Source: JADLDB01 sp040752975 | Lineage (GTDB): Bacteria; Myxococcota; Myxococcia; Myxococcales; Myxococcaceae | DNA: 64,000 nt | Direction: 5' to 3' | Assembly (NCBI GenBank): GCA_040752975.1 | Contig: JBFMHF010000018.1 | Span: 4,227 to 68,226 of the forward strand | Shown here: one piece after another, positions 33,228-40,620 of the stretch | How positions within the stretch are numbered: position 1 is the stretch's first letter | How the letters are laid out: each line of letters opens with the position of its first letter | Made by a program: the position numbers and the translations under genes | Notes under the pieces: model-generated | The model's database searches: none | Told to the model about the DNA's origin: nothing | The model's input: the letters and a program-made list of their open reading frames with translations, nothing else

Positions 33228-34715
33228 TCAGCGGAGTCGGCGTCGGCGGGCGAGCCACAGCCCCAGGCCCAGCAGCGCGAAGCCACCGTCCACGGTGGTG
33301 CAACTGCAGTACACCACCACCGTGCCGCCCTCCGTCGAGCTGAGCGCCGGCAGCACGATGTCGCCGGCGCCCACGCACGCGCCCTGCACGCAGCGGCCGG
33401 TGCACGTCCCCCCGTCGCAGGCGGACGCCGGCAGCGCACACGCCTCTCCTCCGTGACGGGCGCAGAAGGACGCCTGCACCGCTTCCACCGCCGCGCGCGC
33501 GTCGATGAGGGGCGTCACCCGGCCCGGCGCCTTCGGGTCCACCACCGGGCGGCCCGTGTCCTCGAGAATCCGCAGCACGTCGCCGGGCGTCAGCTTCGGG
33601 TCCGCCTCCAGCATCAGCGCCGCCACGGCGGACGCGTGGGGCGTGGCCTGCGACGTCCCGCGCCTGGTGGTGCCGCCGCCCCCCGGCGCGGCCGAGGTGA
33701 TGACGCTGCCCGGCGCCAGGAGGTCCAATTCGTCGCTGGTGTTGGACAGGCACATCACCGTGCCCGCGTCGGTGACGGCGTCGAAGCAGCCGCTCGAATA
33801 CGTGCCCGTGTCCGGCTCGCGGCCCAGCGGCGCGTCGTAGGTGGCCCCCACCGCGATGACGTGCGTGAGGCACGCGGGCGCCACCAGCGCGTTGGCCTCG
33901 TTCTCGTTGCCCGCCGCCCCAAACATCACCACGCCCGCGTCCGCGAGGTGGGCGGCCGCCGTCGCCATCAACGGCCAGTCGGCGTCGCACACCCCGGGGT
34001 AGCGCTCGTCGGTGCCGATGGAGAGGTTGACGACGCGCAGGCCGAGGCGCGCGGCGTTGTCCGCGAGCCACTCCATGGCGATGGCCCAGTCGGACTCGCG
34101 GCCGTAGGACGTGTCGTCGAAGACGCGCACCATCACCACGCGGCTGCCGGGCGCGAGGCCCTTCGGCGCGCGCACGCCGTCGCCGGTGAGAATGCCCGTC
34201 ACGTGCGTGCCGTGGCCGCTGCCCTCGGGGGCGAGGACGCCTTCGTCCACGTTGCCCGGCTGGCAGCCCCCCAGCACGAAGCACTTCTGCTCGAGGATGC
34301 CGCCGTCGGCGAGGTCCGGGTGCGTCGCGTCCACGCCGGTGTCCAGGGCGGCCACCACCACGCCCTTCCCGGTGACGCCCAGCGAGTCGCGCACCACGTC
34401 CGCGCGCAGCACCGCCGCCGACTCGGCCGTCAGCGCACGGAGTCTTCCGTCCAGCGTCACCGCGCGCACCGCCGGGTGTTTCGAAAGCGCGTCGAGGCCC
34501 CGCGGCGTCGCGTGCGCAGCGAAGGCCGACAGCGCGCGCATCACCCGGTACGGCTGCACCTCCGCGGACGGCAGCGCCGCCAGCACCTCGTCGGGGGCCG
34601 AGGACACCAGCACCACCACGTCGACGGTGGCGTGGAGGCGCGCAGCCTCCTCCACCTGCGGGCGCACCACCGGCGGATTCGCCAGCACCAGCGACGCGAG
34701 GAGGACGAGGGGCAT
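33228..34715 (-). CDS. Secreted subtilisin-family (S8) serine protease with MYXO-CTERM tail
   Basis: A 495-residue exported protease. A short signal peptide (MPLVLLASLVLA) and an I9-like prodomain (about 25-105) precede the S8 catalytic domain with Asp125 (DTGVDATHPD), His168 (GSGHGTHVTGI), oxyanion Asn270 (GAAGN) and Ser355 (GTSQATPHAS). A small Cys-rich module follows (FCARHGGEACALPASACDGGTC). The end is CSC-linker-GGFALLGLGLWLARRRRLR, the cysteine + membrane helix + arginine tail of MYXO-CTERM sorting signals, which are cleaved by a rhombosortase- or archaeosortase-like system and anchor proteins at the surface (known for the family). The start at 34715 gives the only good signal peptide. 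Confidence 0.92.
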   Translation of the reverse strand: MPLVLLASLVLANPPVVRPQVEEAARLHATVDVVVLVSSAPDEVLAALPSAEVQPYRVMRALSAFAAHATPRGLDALSKHPAVRAVTLDGRLRALTAESAAVLRADVVRDSLGVTGKGVVVAALDTGVDATHPDLADGGILEQKCFVLGGCQPGNVDEGVLAPEGSGHGTHVTGILTGDGVRAPKGLAPGSRVVMVRVFDDTSYGRESDWAIAMEWLADNAARLGLRVVNLSIGTDERYPGVCDADWPLMATAAAHLADAGVVMFGAAGNENEANALVAPACLTHVIAVGATYDAPLGREPDTGTYSSGCFDAVTDAGTVMCLSNTSDELDLLAPGSVITSAAPGGGGTTRRGTSQATPHASAVAALMLEADPKLTPGDVLRILEDTGRPVVDPKAPGRVTPLIDARAAVEAVQASFCARHGGEACALPASACDGGTCTGRCVQGACVGAGDIVLPALSSTEGGTVVVYCSCTTVDGGFALLGLGLWLARRRRLR

Positions 34716-35415
34716 CGGCGCGGAGTCTAGGTGCAGTGTGTCGCGCACCGCGAGCGCGAAGCCGCGTGGAGGGTGCGTGGGCCCGCGGGGAAACCTCACG
34801 TGGCGCGACTGGACGCCGAGGGAGCTCGAGTTCCGACAGGACGTGCGGCTGCTCTCGCCTTGTCGGGAGCCATGCCGGAAGGGAGGCGTCCTTCCCCGGG
34901 AAAACCACGCCCGTACTCGAGCGCGTCGAGGCCATGCTCTGCGCGAGCTTCCCTCTCGACTCCAGCGCCGCGCGCCTCTGCATCGAGCACGGCGACTTTT
35001 CCCGCGAGGGAGACCTGGCCGAGTCAAGTTCCACGACACCGCGCGGCTCAATCGTCTCTGCCCCGGCGGGGAGCGCCGAGGAGGACGTCTTCCTGGCCGA
35101 CGTGGCGGACGTTGCCCACCCGCCGGAGCGCCACCGTGGTGGGCGCCGTACGCGAAGCGCTCGCCTCCCGACCCGGGGCGCGCTGTCCCTGCAACTTCTT
35201 CCCCGCCTACGGGTCGCAGTTTCAGTGGCACCGGACGCGCACACACGACCCTCCCACGCACCAGGTCGTCGAGGGGGGCTTCGACTGTCGGGGAAGGAGG
35301 GTGCCGCCTGGGAACAACGCTCGAAGAAGTGGGCGGCGCTCCACTGATTTGCACTCGCCGTGCCCGAGCGCAGGTGGTTGATCCGACACTCGGCGGCCTC
35401 TCATTTTGACGACAT
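34716..35415. other. Gene-free stretch
   Basis: About 700 bases between the subtilisin start and the M50 protease stop. Several frames stay open because of high GC, but none has a ribosome site, a recognisable motif or the usual third-position bias. Part of it must hold the promoter of the subtilisin gene (minus strand). I see no RNA gene. Base composition drops toward AT near 35400. Confidence 0.4.
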
Positions 35416-35446
35416 CATTTCACGCGCGCATTGCAACCGTGAAATG
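35416..35446 (-). terminator. Inverted repeat after the M50 protease gene
   Basis: Perfect 8-bp arms CATTTCAC (35416-35423) and GTGAAATG (35439-35446) with a 15-base loop, ten bases past the stop of the M50 gene in the direction of its transcription. It is AT-rich compared with its surroundings. There is no U-run, so a terminator role is by position; an operator is also possible. Confidence 0.4.
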
Positions 35447-35456
35447 GCTTTGCGAG

Positions 35457-36437
35457 TCACCCCGCGTCCAACGGCACGGGCATGAAGGTCAGCACCGTGG
35501 CCACGAAGCACACCGCGCAGACGACCTTCCGGCCGAAGGAGAGCGGCTCCTCGGGCGTCGTCACCGGCGGGTGGCCGAAGCCCACCACCCGCGTCACCAG
35601 GAAGAACCACACCAGCCAGGACGCGCTGCAGAAGAGGGCCAGCGGCAGCAGCGCGCCGGCGACGACGCGGCCCAGGCGCACCGCCTTCTCGTCGAACCAG
35701 GCGTGGGTGAGGTGTCCTCCGTCGAGCTGTCCCACCGGCAGGAGGTTCAGCATCGTCACCAACATCCCGAACCAGCCCGCCAGCAGGAGCGGGTGCGCCG
35801 CGAGGTCGGTGCCCTCCGCGAGCCGCCCGTGGACGACGCGCACCAGCAGCAGGCCGAGGAGGTTGTCGCCGAAAATCATCGCCTCCTGCGTCTCCTTCGG
35901 CGCCGGGATGCCGCGGGTGTACTCGCGCAGCAACTGCCCCAGGTACTCCGCGTAGTGCCACAGCGACGTCGACGGAGGAAAGCGCCGCACGCTCTCGGGC
36001 ACGTCCATGGGCTCCGACAGCGCGATGCCCGCGATGAGAATCGGCACCGCCACCAGCAGCCCGCACAGGGGCCCCGCCGCGCCGATGTCCACCAGGGCGT
36101 TGCGCGTCGGCACCTTCCCCTTGAGCCGGATGACGGCGCCCAGCGTGCCGAAGCCCAGCGGAATGGGGATGAAGTAGGGCAGCGTGGCGTCCACGCCATG
36201 CAAGCGCGCCATCAGGTAGTGCCCCATCTCGTGCGCGCCGAGGATGAGCAGCACACTCACCGTGAAGAAGACGCTGCCCCACACCCGGTCCTCCAGGCTG
36301 CCCGAGACGCCGCCGCCCCAGAAGAAGAGGAAGGCGGCGAAGACGCTCAGCGCGGTGAGGACGAGGAGCAACAGGTGAAAGGCTGGCCGGCGCGAGAAGG
36401 GCGCTGACGGATGTTCGCCGCCGACTGGGTCCGTCAC
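35457..36437 (-). CDS. Site-2-protease family (M50) membrane metalloprotease
   Basis: A 326-residue intramembrane zinc protease. The HEMGH zinc motif sits in helix LLILGAHEMGHYLMARLHGV (about residues 68-72), and the third ligand lies in LLPVGQLDGGHLTHAWF. Additional helices at both ends give six or more spans. The chloroplast EGY1-like layout (IPIPLGFGTLGAVIRLKG after the HEMGH helix) fits the S2P subgroup without PDZ domain. Family members release membrane-tethered regulators or remodel membranes; the target here is unknown. GTG start with GAGGAG six bases ahead. Divergent from the lipoprotein at 36524. Confidence 0.9.
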   Translation of the reverse strand: MTDPVGGEHPSAPFSRRPAFHLLLLVLTALSVFAAFLFFWGGGVSGSLEDRVWGSVFFTVSVLLILGAHEMGHYLMARLHGVDATLPYFIPIPLGFGTLGAVIRLKGKVPTRNALVDIGAAGPLCGLLVAVPILIAGIALSEPMDVPESVRRFPPSTSLWHYAEYLGQLLREYTRGIPAPKETQEAMIFGDNLLGLLLVRVVHGRLAEGTDLAAHPLLLAGWFGMLVTMLNLLPVGQLDGGHLTHAWFDEKAVRLGRVVAGALLPLALFCSASWLVWFFLVTRVVGFGHPPVTTPEEPLSFGRKVVCAVCFVATVLTFMPVPLDAG

Positions 36438-36523
36438 ACCGACTCCTCGTGACTTCCGTTGACTCTCGAAGCTTCGTCTCTATGCTGCCGCCGCTGTTTT
36501 CATCTCTCTCCAAGGAGTCGGCA

Positions 36524-36889
36524 ATGAAGAAGGCACTGTTGGCGCTCGGCCTCGCGGCGGCCCTCACCGGCTGCACCAGCGTCGAATCGGCCACCGTGGG
36601 CAGCAACGAGGTGTCCGCGACGGGCGGTGAGGCGGTCGCGGTGGTGCAGGCCACGTCCCTGGGCCTCACCTTCATCTTCCACATCGTCGACGCCGTCACC
36701 AGCGACCTCGATGAGGTCGTCAACAAGCTCCTGGTGGGCGAGGCCAAGGCCATGGGCGCCACCAAGGTGGACCTCAAGTACGCCAGCACCACGCCGCGCC
36801 ACGGCATCTGGGCCGTCTTCGGGCTGCCGATGCTCATCAACCTCATCGGCACGCCTTCGTCCTCGGCCGTGGGCATCGCGGTGAAGTAG
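36524..36889 (+). CDS. Small lipoprotein
   Basis: A 121-residue lipoprotein with a clean signal peptide and lipobox (ALTGC, Cys17) and an AAGGAG ribosome site. The mature part (VSATGGEAVAVVQATSLGLTFIFHIVDAV, VNKLLVGEAKAMGATKVDLKYASTTPRHG) looks like a small alpha/beta domain that ends in a hydrophobic stretch. The 'EA..MGA..V' pattern recalls YbjQ/BslA-type stress lipoproteins, but I cannot assign a family. A hairpin follows the gene. Confidence 0.7.
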   Translation: MKKALLALGLAAALTGCTSVESATVGSNEVSATGGEAVAVVQATSLGLTFIFHIVDAVTSDLDEVVNKLLVGEAKAMGATKVDLKYASTTPRHGIWAVFGLPMLINLIGTPSSSAVGIAVK

Positions 36890-36914
36890 ACGACCGCGCC
36901 TCCGGCTTTCCTTC

Positions 36915-36957
36915 GGCCCGTCGCCGGCGCTCCAGGCCGCGGCGGGCCGAGTCCTTT
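36915..36957 (+). terminator. Rho-independent-type terminator
   Basis: GGCCCGTCGC (36915-36924) pairs with GCGGCGGGCC (36939-36948) with one mismatch, followed by a pyrimidine-rich run with CTTTT (36954-36957). It lies between the two lipoprotein genes, immediately ahead of the next ATG, so it ends the first transcript and may limit read-through into the second. Confidence 0.5.
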
Positions 36958-36960
36958 TCC

Positions 36961-37737
36961 ATGCGCCCACTCGTCCTCGTCCTCGTCGCGCTGGCCGGCT
37001 GCGCGAAGAGCCCCGCCTCCGAGACGCCGTCCCCGTCGCTTGTGGGCGAGGTGAAGCAGGCGCTGGCCGAGCGCGAGAAGCGGCTGTCGTCGTACCACCT
37101 GGTGGCGGACACCACGGAGGGCGGCCGCACCGCGCACCACGAGTTCTTCTTCCGCGCGCCCAACCACGGCCACGGCGTCGCCACGGGCGGCCCGGAGTCG
37201 GTGGCGGTGGCCTTCGACGGCGCCACGCTGTACCGCCTCGACGACGCGGAGAAGAAGGTGGACGCGTACAAGCTGGAGCTGCCTCCAGCGAAAGCGGCGT
37301 TGGTGCTGGCCACCTTCTTCCGGCCCTTCGCGCCGGACGGCTTCCGCACCCCGCTGCTGCCGTCGAAGGGCGTCACCGCGAAGCTGGTGTCTCACCCGAT
37401 GGGCCCACAGGCGGCGGAGCTGACGGTGACGACGCAGGACGAAGCCGGCGGCCCGGTGGAGGTGACGTACGTGGTGCGCTTCCCGTCGGGCGACTTCCTC
37501 GGCAAGCGTACGCGCAGCGGGATGCACGTGGGCGAGGTGAAGGTGGACACGGAGCGCTGCGAGCCGGCGCTCAAGCTGTGCGTGCCGACGAAGCTGACGG
37601 AGACGCGCGACGGCGAGGTGCTGGGCACCACCACCATCACGGCGGTGGAGCTGAACCCGAACTTGCCGGTGGAGCGCTTTCGCCTCGAGCCGCCGGAGGG
37701 GTACACGGTGCAGCAGCGGGTGATGAAGGAGAATTGA
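36961..37737 (+). CDS. LolA-fold-like lipoprotein
   Basis: A 258-residue lipoprotein: short signal and lipobox LVALAGC. The mature part starts with a helix (VGEVKQALAEREKRLSSYHLVADT) and then alternates strands (HHEFFFRAPN, VAVAFDGATLYRLDDAEKKVDAYKL, ELTVTTQDEAGG), the pattern of the LolA/LppX half-barrel that holds lipid. The late ELNPNLPVERFRLEPPEGYTVQ closely matches the C-terminal segment of that fold. It could bind a lipid at the outer membrane (inference). Confidence 0.72.
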   Translation: MRPLVLVLVALAGCAKSPASETPSPSLVGEVKQALAEREKRLSSYHLVADTTEGGRTAHHEFFFRAPNHGHGVATGGPESVAVAFDGATLYRLDDAEKKVDAYKLELPPAKAALVLATFFRPFAPDGFRTPLLPSKGVTAKLVSHPMGPQAAELTVTTQDEAGGPVEVTYVVRFPSGDFLGKRTRSGMHVGEVKVDTERCEPALKLCVPTKLTETRDGEVLGTTTITAVELNPNLPVERFRLEPPEGYTVQQRVMKEN

Positions 37738-37921
37738 CGCGCGCTGGCGGCTGCGGCCTCAAGCGATGGGAGTTGAGGCGAGCGCCTCGAACCTTCAGCG
37801 AGGTGGCGGGGCAGATGCACGAAAGTCCCCCCGGCCCCACGCGTTGAGCGACTGGTTGTGCTTGTGCCGGTTCCTGACCGGCCGTCTCATGTCAGCCGTC
37901 TCTCGAGGAACGGTCGCACGC

Positions 37922-38968
37922 TCACGTCTTCATCTGCACGCGGTGCTCGTGCGGCGGCCCCGGGGCTTCCTTCGCGGCCGCCTGCCTGAGGAGCCGCGTC
38001 ACCTGCGGCCCCAGCACGTCCAGTTCGGTGCTGGTGAACTTCTCGCCGCCGAAGCGCTTCACCGCCTCGGTCTGCTTCGCGAGCAGCGCCGCGTCCTGCG
38101 CGAAGATGCGCGAGGCGATGGGCGTCACCACCGGCTTCACCAGCCAGCCGGGCAGCGGAAGGCGGAAGGTGACGACGGCGAAGATGCGGGTGCGCGTGTC
38201 CGCCAGCGGTGTCATCGCCGAGGTGGCGACGACGTGCGAGGTGGGGCCCAGGCGGTACTCCACCTGCGCGATGGAGGGCAGCAGGAAGCGGTCGGTGTGC
38301 TGCACCACGCCTCCGCCGGGCGCCAGCAGCCGGCCGATGAGGCCGGAGGGACGGGGCTCTCCGTGGAACTCGGCCTCGGCCCAGGTGTCGTGGCGGCGCA
38401 CCACCACGTCGATGAGGTTCTTCTTCTCGGCGGTGCGGAACAGCCCGCCGTGGAGGAAGGCGGTGTGCGGGACGTCCAGCGTGTTCTCCACCGCTGCGTG
38501 CAGCGAGGCCTCGACGGTGAAGTCGCGCCGCACCGACGAGTAGCCCGCCTCGCCCAGATGCGGGAAGCGGAAGGGCTCCGTGGACGGCGTGACGGAAGGC
38601 GTCGAGTACACCCAGACGTAGCCGTCGACTTCGCGCGTCGCCCACGCCTCGGCGCAGCGACTCTTCAGCGACACCGCCGCACCGTCGGGCAGCCCGGGCA
38701 CCGCCACGCAGGCGCCGGAGCCGTCGAAGCGCCAGCCGTGGTACGGGCACTCCAGCTCGCCTGACTGCACGCGGCCCAGCGAGAGGGGCACGTTGCGGTG
38801 CGGGCACCTGTCGGTGAGGGCGGTAGCGACGCCGTCCTTCGCGCGGAAGAGCACCAGCGGCGTGTCCTGCAGGGTGACGGCCACCGGGCGCGTCGACAGC
38901 TCCGCGCTGGTGGCGAGGATGAACCACGCATCAGGGAGGCGGGTGCCCGGTGGCGGGACGGCCGTCAT
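37922..38968 (-). CDS. Rieske [2Fe-2S] ring-hydroxylating-type oxygenase
   Basis: A 348-residue oxygenase alpha-subunit-like protein. The Rieske motif CPHRNVPL...CPYHGW (Cys55, His57, Cys74, His77) binds the cluster. The mononuclear iron site is NTLDVPHTAFLH, with Asp165 as bridging residue and His168 and His173 as ligands. Length and layout match vanillate demethylase/PaO-like monooxygenases, not the large dioxygenase subunits. No reductase gene adjoins, so electrons must come from elsewhere. The substrate cannot be predicted. The start at 38968 is the family-like N-terminus (MTAVPPPGTRLPDAWF); the longer frame is unlikely. Confidence 0.87.
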   Translation of the reverse strand: MTAVPPPGTRLPDAWFILATSAELSTRPVAVTLQDTPLVLFRAKDGVATALTDRCPHRNVPLSLGRVQSGELECPYHGWRFDGSGACVAVPGLPDGAAVSLKSRCAEAWATREVDGYVWVYSTPSVTPSTEPFRFPHLGEAGYSSVRRDFTVEASLHAAVENTLDVPHTAFLHGGLFRTAEKKNLIDVVVRRHDTWAEAEFHGEPRPSGLIGRLLAPGGGVVQHTDRFLLPSIAQVEYRLGPTSHVVATSAMTPLADTRTRIFAVVTFRLPLPGWLVKPVVTPIASRIFAQDAALLAKQTEAVKRFGGEKFTSTELDVLGPQVTRLLRQAAAKEAPGPPHEHRVQMKT

Positions 38969-39120
38969 CAGGGCGCACCATAGCGGAAGCCCGCCGCGTC
39001 CCCTCGCCCTCTGCACGGCGAACGTGTGCATCCCGGACGCGTGGTGCGCACTTCACTGCACGCCGGACGTCAGCCGCCGGCGCCTTCCCCCGGGGAGGCC
39101 GCGGCAAGCTCCTTGCTCTG

Positions 39121-39567
39121 GTGGCGTGCGTGCGCACACTCCTGCCCCTGTTCCTCGTGGCCACGCTGTCGCTGTTGACGGGCTGCCAGACCACGCACGC
39201 GGTGAATCCCCGGGACCTGGTGGACCTCGACGGCTTCGACGCCGAGGGTGCGGCGCGCGACGCCGAACGGGCCCTCGAGACATCGTCGGGCGAACACGTC
39301 ACCTTCACGGCTGACACGCCGCTCGTCCTGTCCCCGTCAGGAGACCCGTGGGGCCAGACGTACCAGCGCATTCGCGTCGACGACCTGCGCTTCGTGGGCA
39401 CCACCAGCAGCGGCCGCGAAGTGTCCCTCGCGCTGCGCGACATCTCGGAGGCCAGCGTGGAGCTGCGCTCCGCCTGGAAGACGGCGCTGGGCATCGCCAT
39501 TCCGCTGCTGTTGGTGGGCGGGGTGGTTGGCTGTACCGTGGCGCTCAATGTGGCGTTCGCCCACTGA
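39121..39567 (+). CDS. Small lipoprotein with C-terminal membrane helix
   Basis: A 148-residue protein. The N-terminal signal has a lipobox (LLTGC) and the C-terminus has a membrane helix (TALGIAIPLLLVGGVVGCTVALNV). Between them a beta-rich part (VTFTADTPLVLSPSGD, YQRIRVDDLRFVGTTSSGREVSLALRDISEASV) reads like a small barrel. The GTG at 39121 is the first reasonable start, with no strong ribosome site. Divergent from the oxygenase gene. Confidence 0.66.
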   Translation: MACVRTLLPLFLVATLSLLTGCQTTHAVNPRDLVDLDGFDAEGAARDAERALETSSGEHVTFTADTPLVLSPSGDPWGQTYQRIRVDDLRFVGTTSSGREVSLALRDISEASVELRSAWKTALGIAIPLLLVGGVVGCTVALNVAFAH

Positions 39568-39645
39568 AGAGCCCCCGCACGCGTGACGGCTCCTCACCGG
39601 CCCCGGCCCATCGCCGCCCCACGCTGGAGGCCGTCGCGGCAGAGG

Positions 39646-40620
39646 ATGGATGAGATAACGTGGCCATCGGTGAAGGTCCTCTGCCCCCAGTGCGAGCGCA
39701 TGGTCGACCTGGAGCGCTTCCGCGTCGAGGGCGGGGTGCTGCACGTCACCTGCGTCCGCTGCGGCGCTGACACCGAGGTGCGGCCGTCGGCCGACGCCGT
39801 GGCCGCGAGCGTGCCCCAGGCCACTGTCGAGGCGCCCGGCAGCGCTGACGAGGCGGCGAGCGGTCCCCACCTCGGCTCCGGTGCGCGCGTCGCGGGAGGC
39901 GCCAGCGCTCCGGCCGCGGCGAGCCCCCGCGTCCTCCCCGAGGCGCCCAGAAGCTCGAGCCCTCTCGTCGAGTCCAGTCCCCCGCCGCCGAGCGGTTCTC
40001 CGTCGCCCGCCACCGCGCGCGCCCCCGAGTCGACGCCGTCCCGCCCGCCGTCGCAGCCGCCGCGCGTGTCCCTCACCTCGTCTCCCGCGGCCAGCAACGT
40101 CGTCATGCTGCGCACCGCCACCGTCGACGCCGTCGAGCGCGCGGCGAAGTCGGCCGAGGGCGACCCCTTCGAGGTGCCGCCGGGCTTCTGCCCCAAGTGC
40201 ATCGCCAGGCGGGACGGCAGCAGCAGTTGCCCGCAGTGCGGCGTGCAGTTCGACACCTTCGTGGCCGCCAACGTCGCGCCCCCGGCGTGGCTGTGCGAGG
40301 CGTGGGTCTCGCTGCTGCGCGGGTGGGGCGACGAGGGGGCGCACGAGGCCCTGCGGCAGCGCGCGCAGCGCGAGGACATGCTGGGAGCGCTGGGCCGGCT
40401 CTACCGGTTGCGGCTGGCGTCGGAGCCGAACGACCCCATCGCCGAGAAGGGCCGGACCGACGTGCTGCGCCTGGCGTCGGCGGCGATGAGCTACCGCCCG
40501 CGCAGCGACGAGGCGCAGGGCCCCAGCCGGGTGAAGACGGTGGTGGCGGCCGTGGCGGTCTTCTTCGCGGTGGGCGCGGTGGGGCTGCTCATCCGCTTCC
40601 TGATGATGCGGGTGCCGTGA
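39646..40620 (+). CDS. Zinc-ribbon protein with disordered linker and one membrane helix
   Basis: A 324-residue protein. An N-terminal zinc ribbon (CPQCERMVDLERFRVEGGVLHVTCVRCG) is followed by about 95 Pro/Ser/Ala-rich residues, a second zinc ribbon (FCPKCIARRDGSSSCPQCG), a helical module (EDMLGALGRLYRLRLASEPND) and a C-terminal membrane helix (TVVAAVAVFFAVGAVGLLIRFLMM). It is typical of myxobacterial membrane-tethered zinc-ribbon proteins; the role is unknown. Its stop overlaps the helicase start by 4 bases, so the two may be functionally linked. Confidence 0.75.
   Translation: MDEITWPSVKVLCPQCERMVDLERFRVEGGVLHVTCVRCGADTEVRPSADAVAASVPQATVEAPGSADEAASGPHLGSGARVAGGASAPAAASPRVLPEAPRSSSPLVESSPPPPSGSPSPATARAPESTPSRPPSQPPRVSLTSSPAASNVVMLRTATVDAVERAAKSAEGDPFEVPPGFCPKCIARRDGSSSCPQCGVQFDTFVAANVAPPAWLCEAWVSLLRGWGDEGAHEALRQRAQREDMLGALGRLYRLRLASEPNDPIAEKGRTDVLRLASAAMSYRPRSDEAQGPSRVKTVVAAVAVFFAVGAVGLLIRFLMMRVP

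Noticed and set aside
34736..35347. Open frames of about 200 codons between the subtilisin and M50 genes
   Set aside because: Low-complexity translation rich in Arg/Ser, no ribosome site, several overlapping frames equally open.
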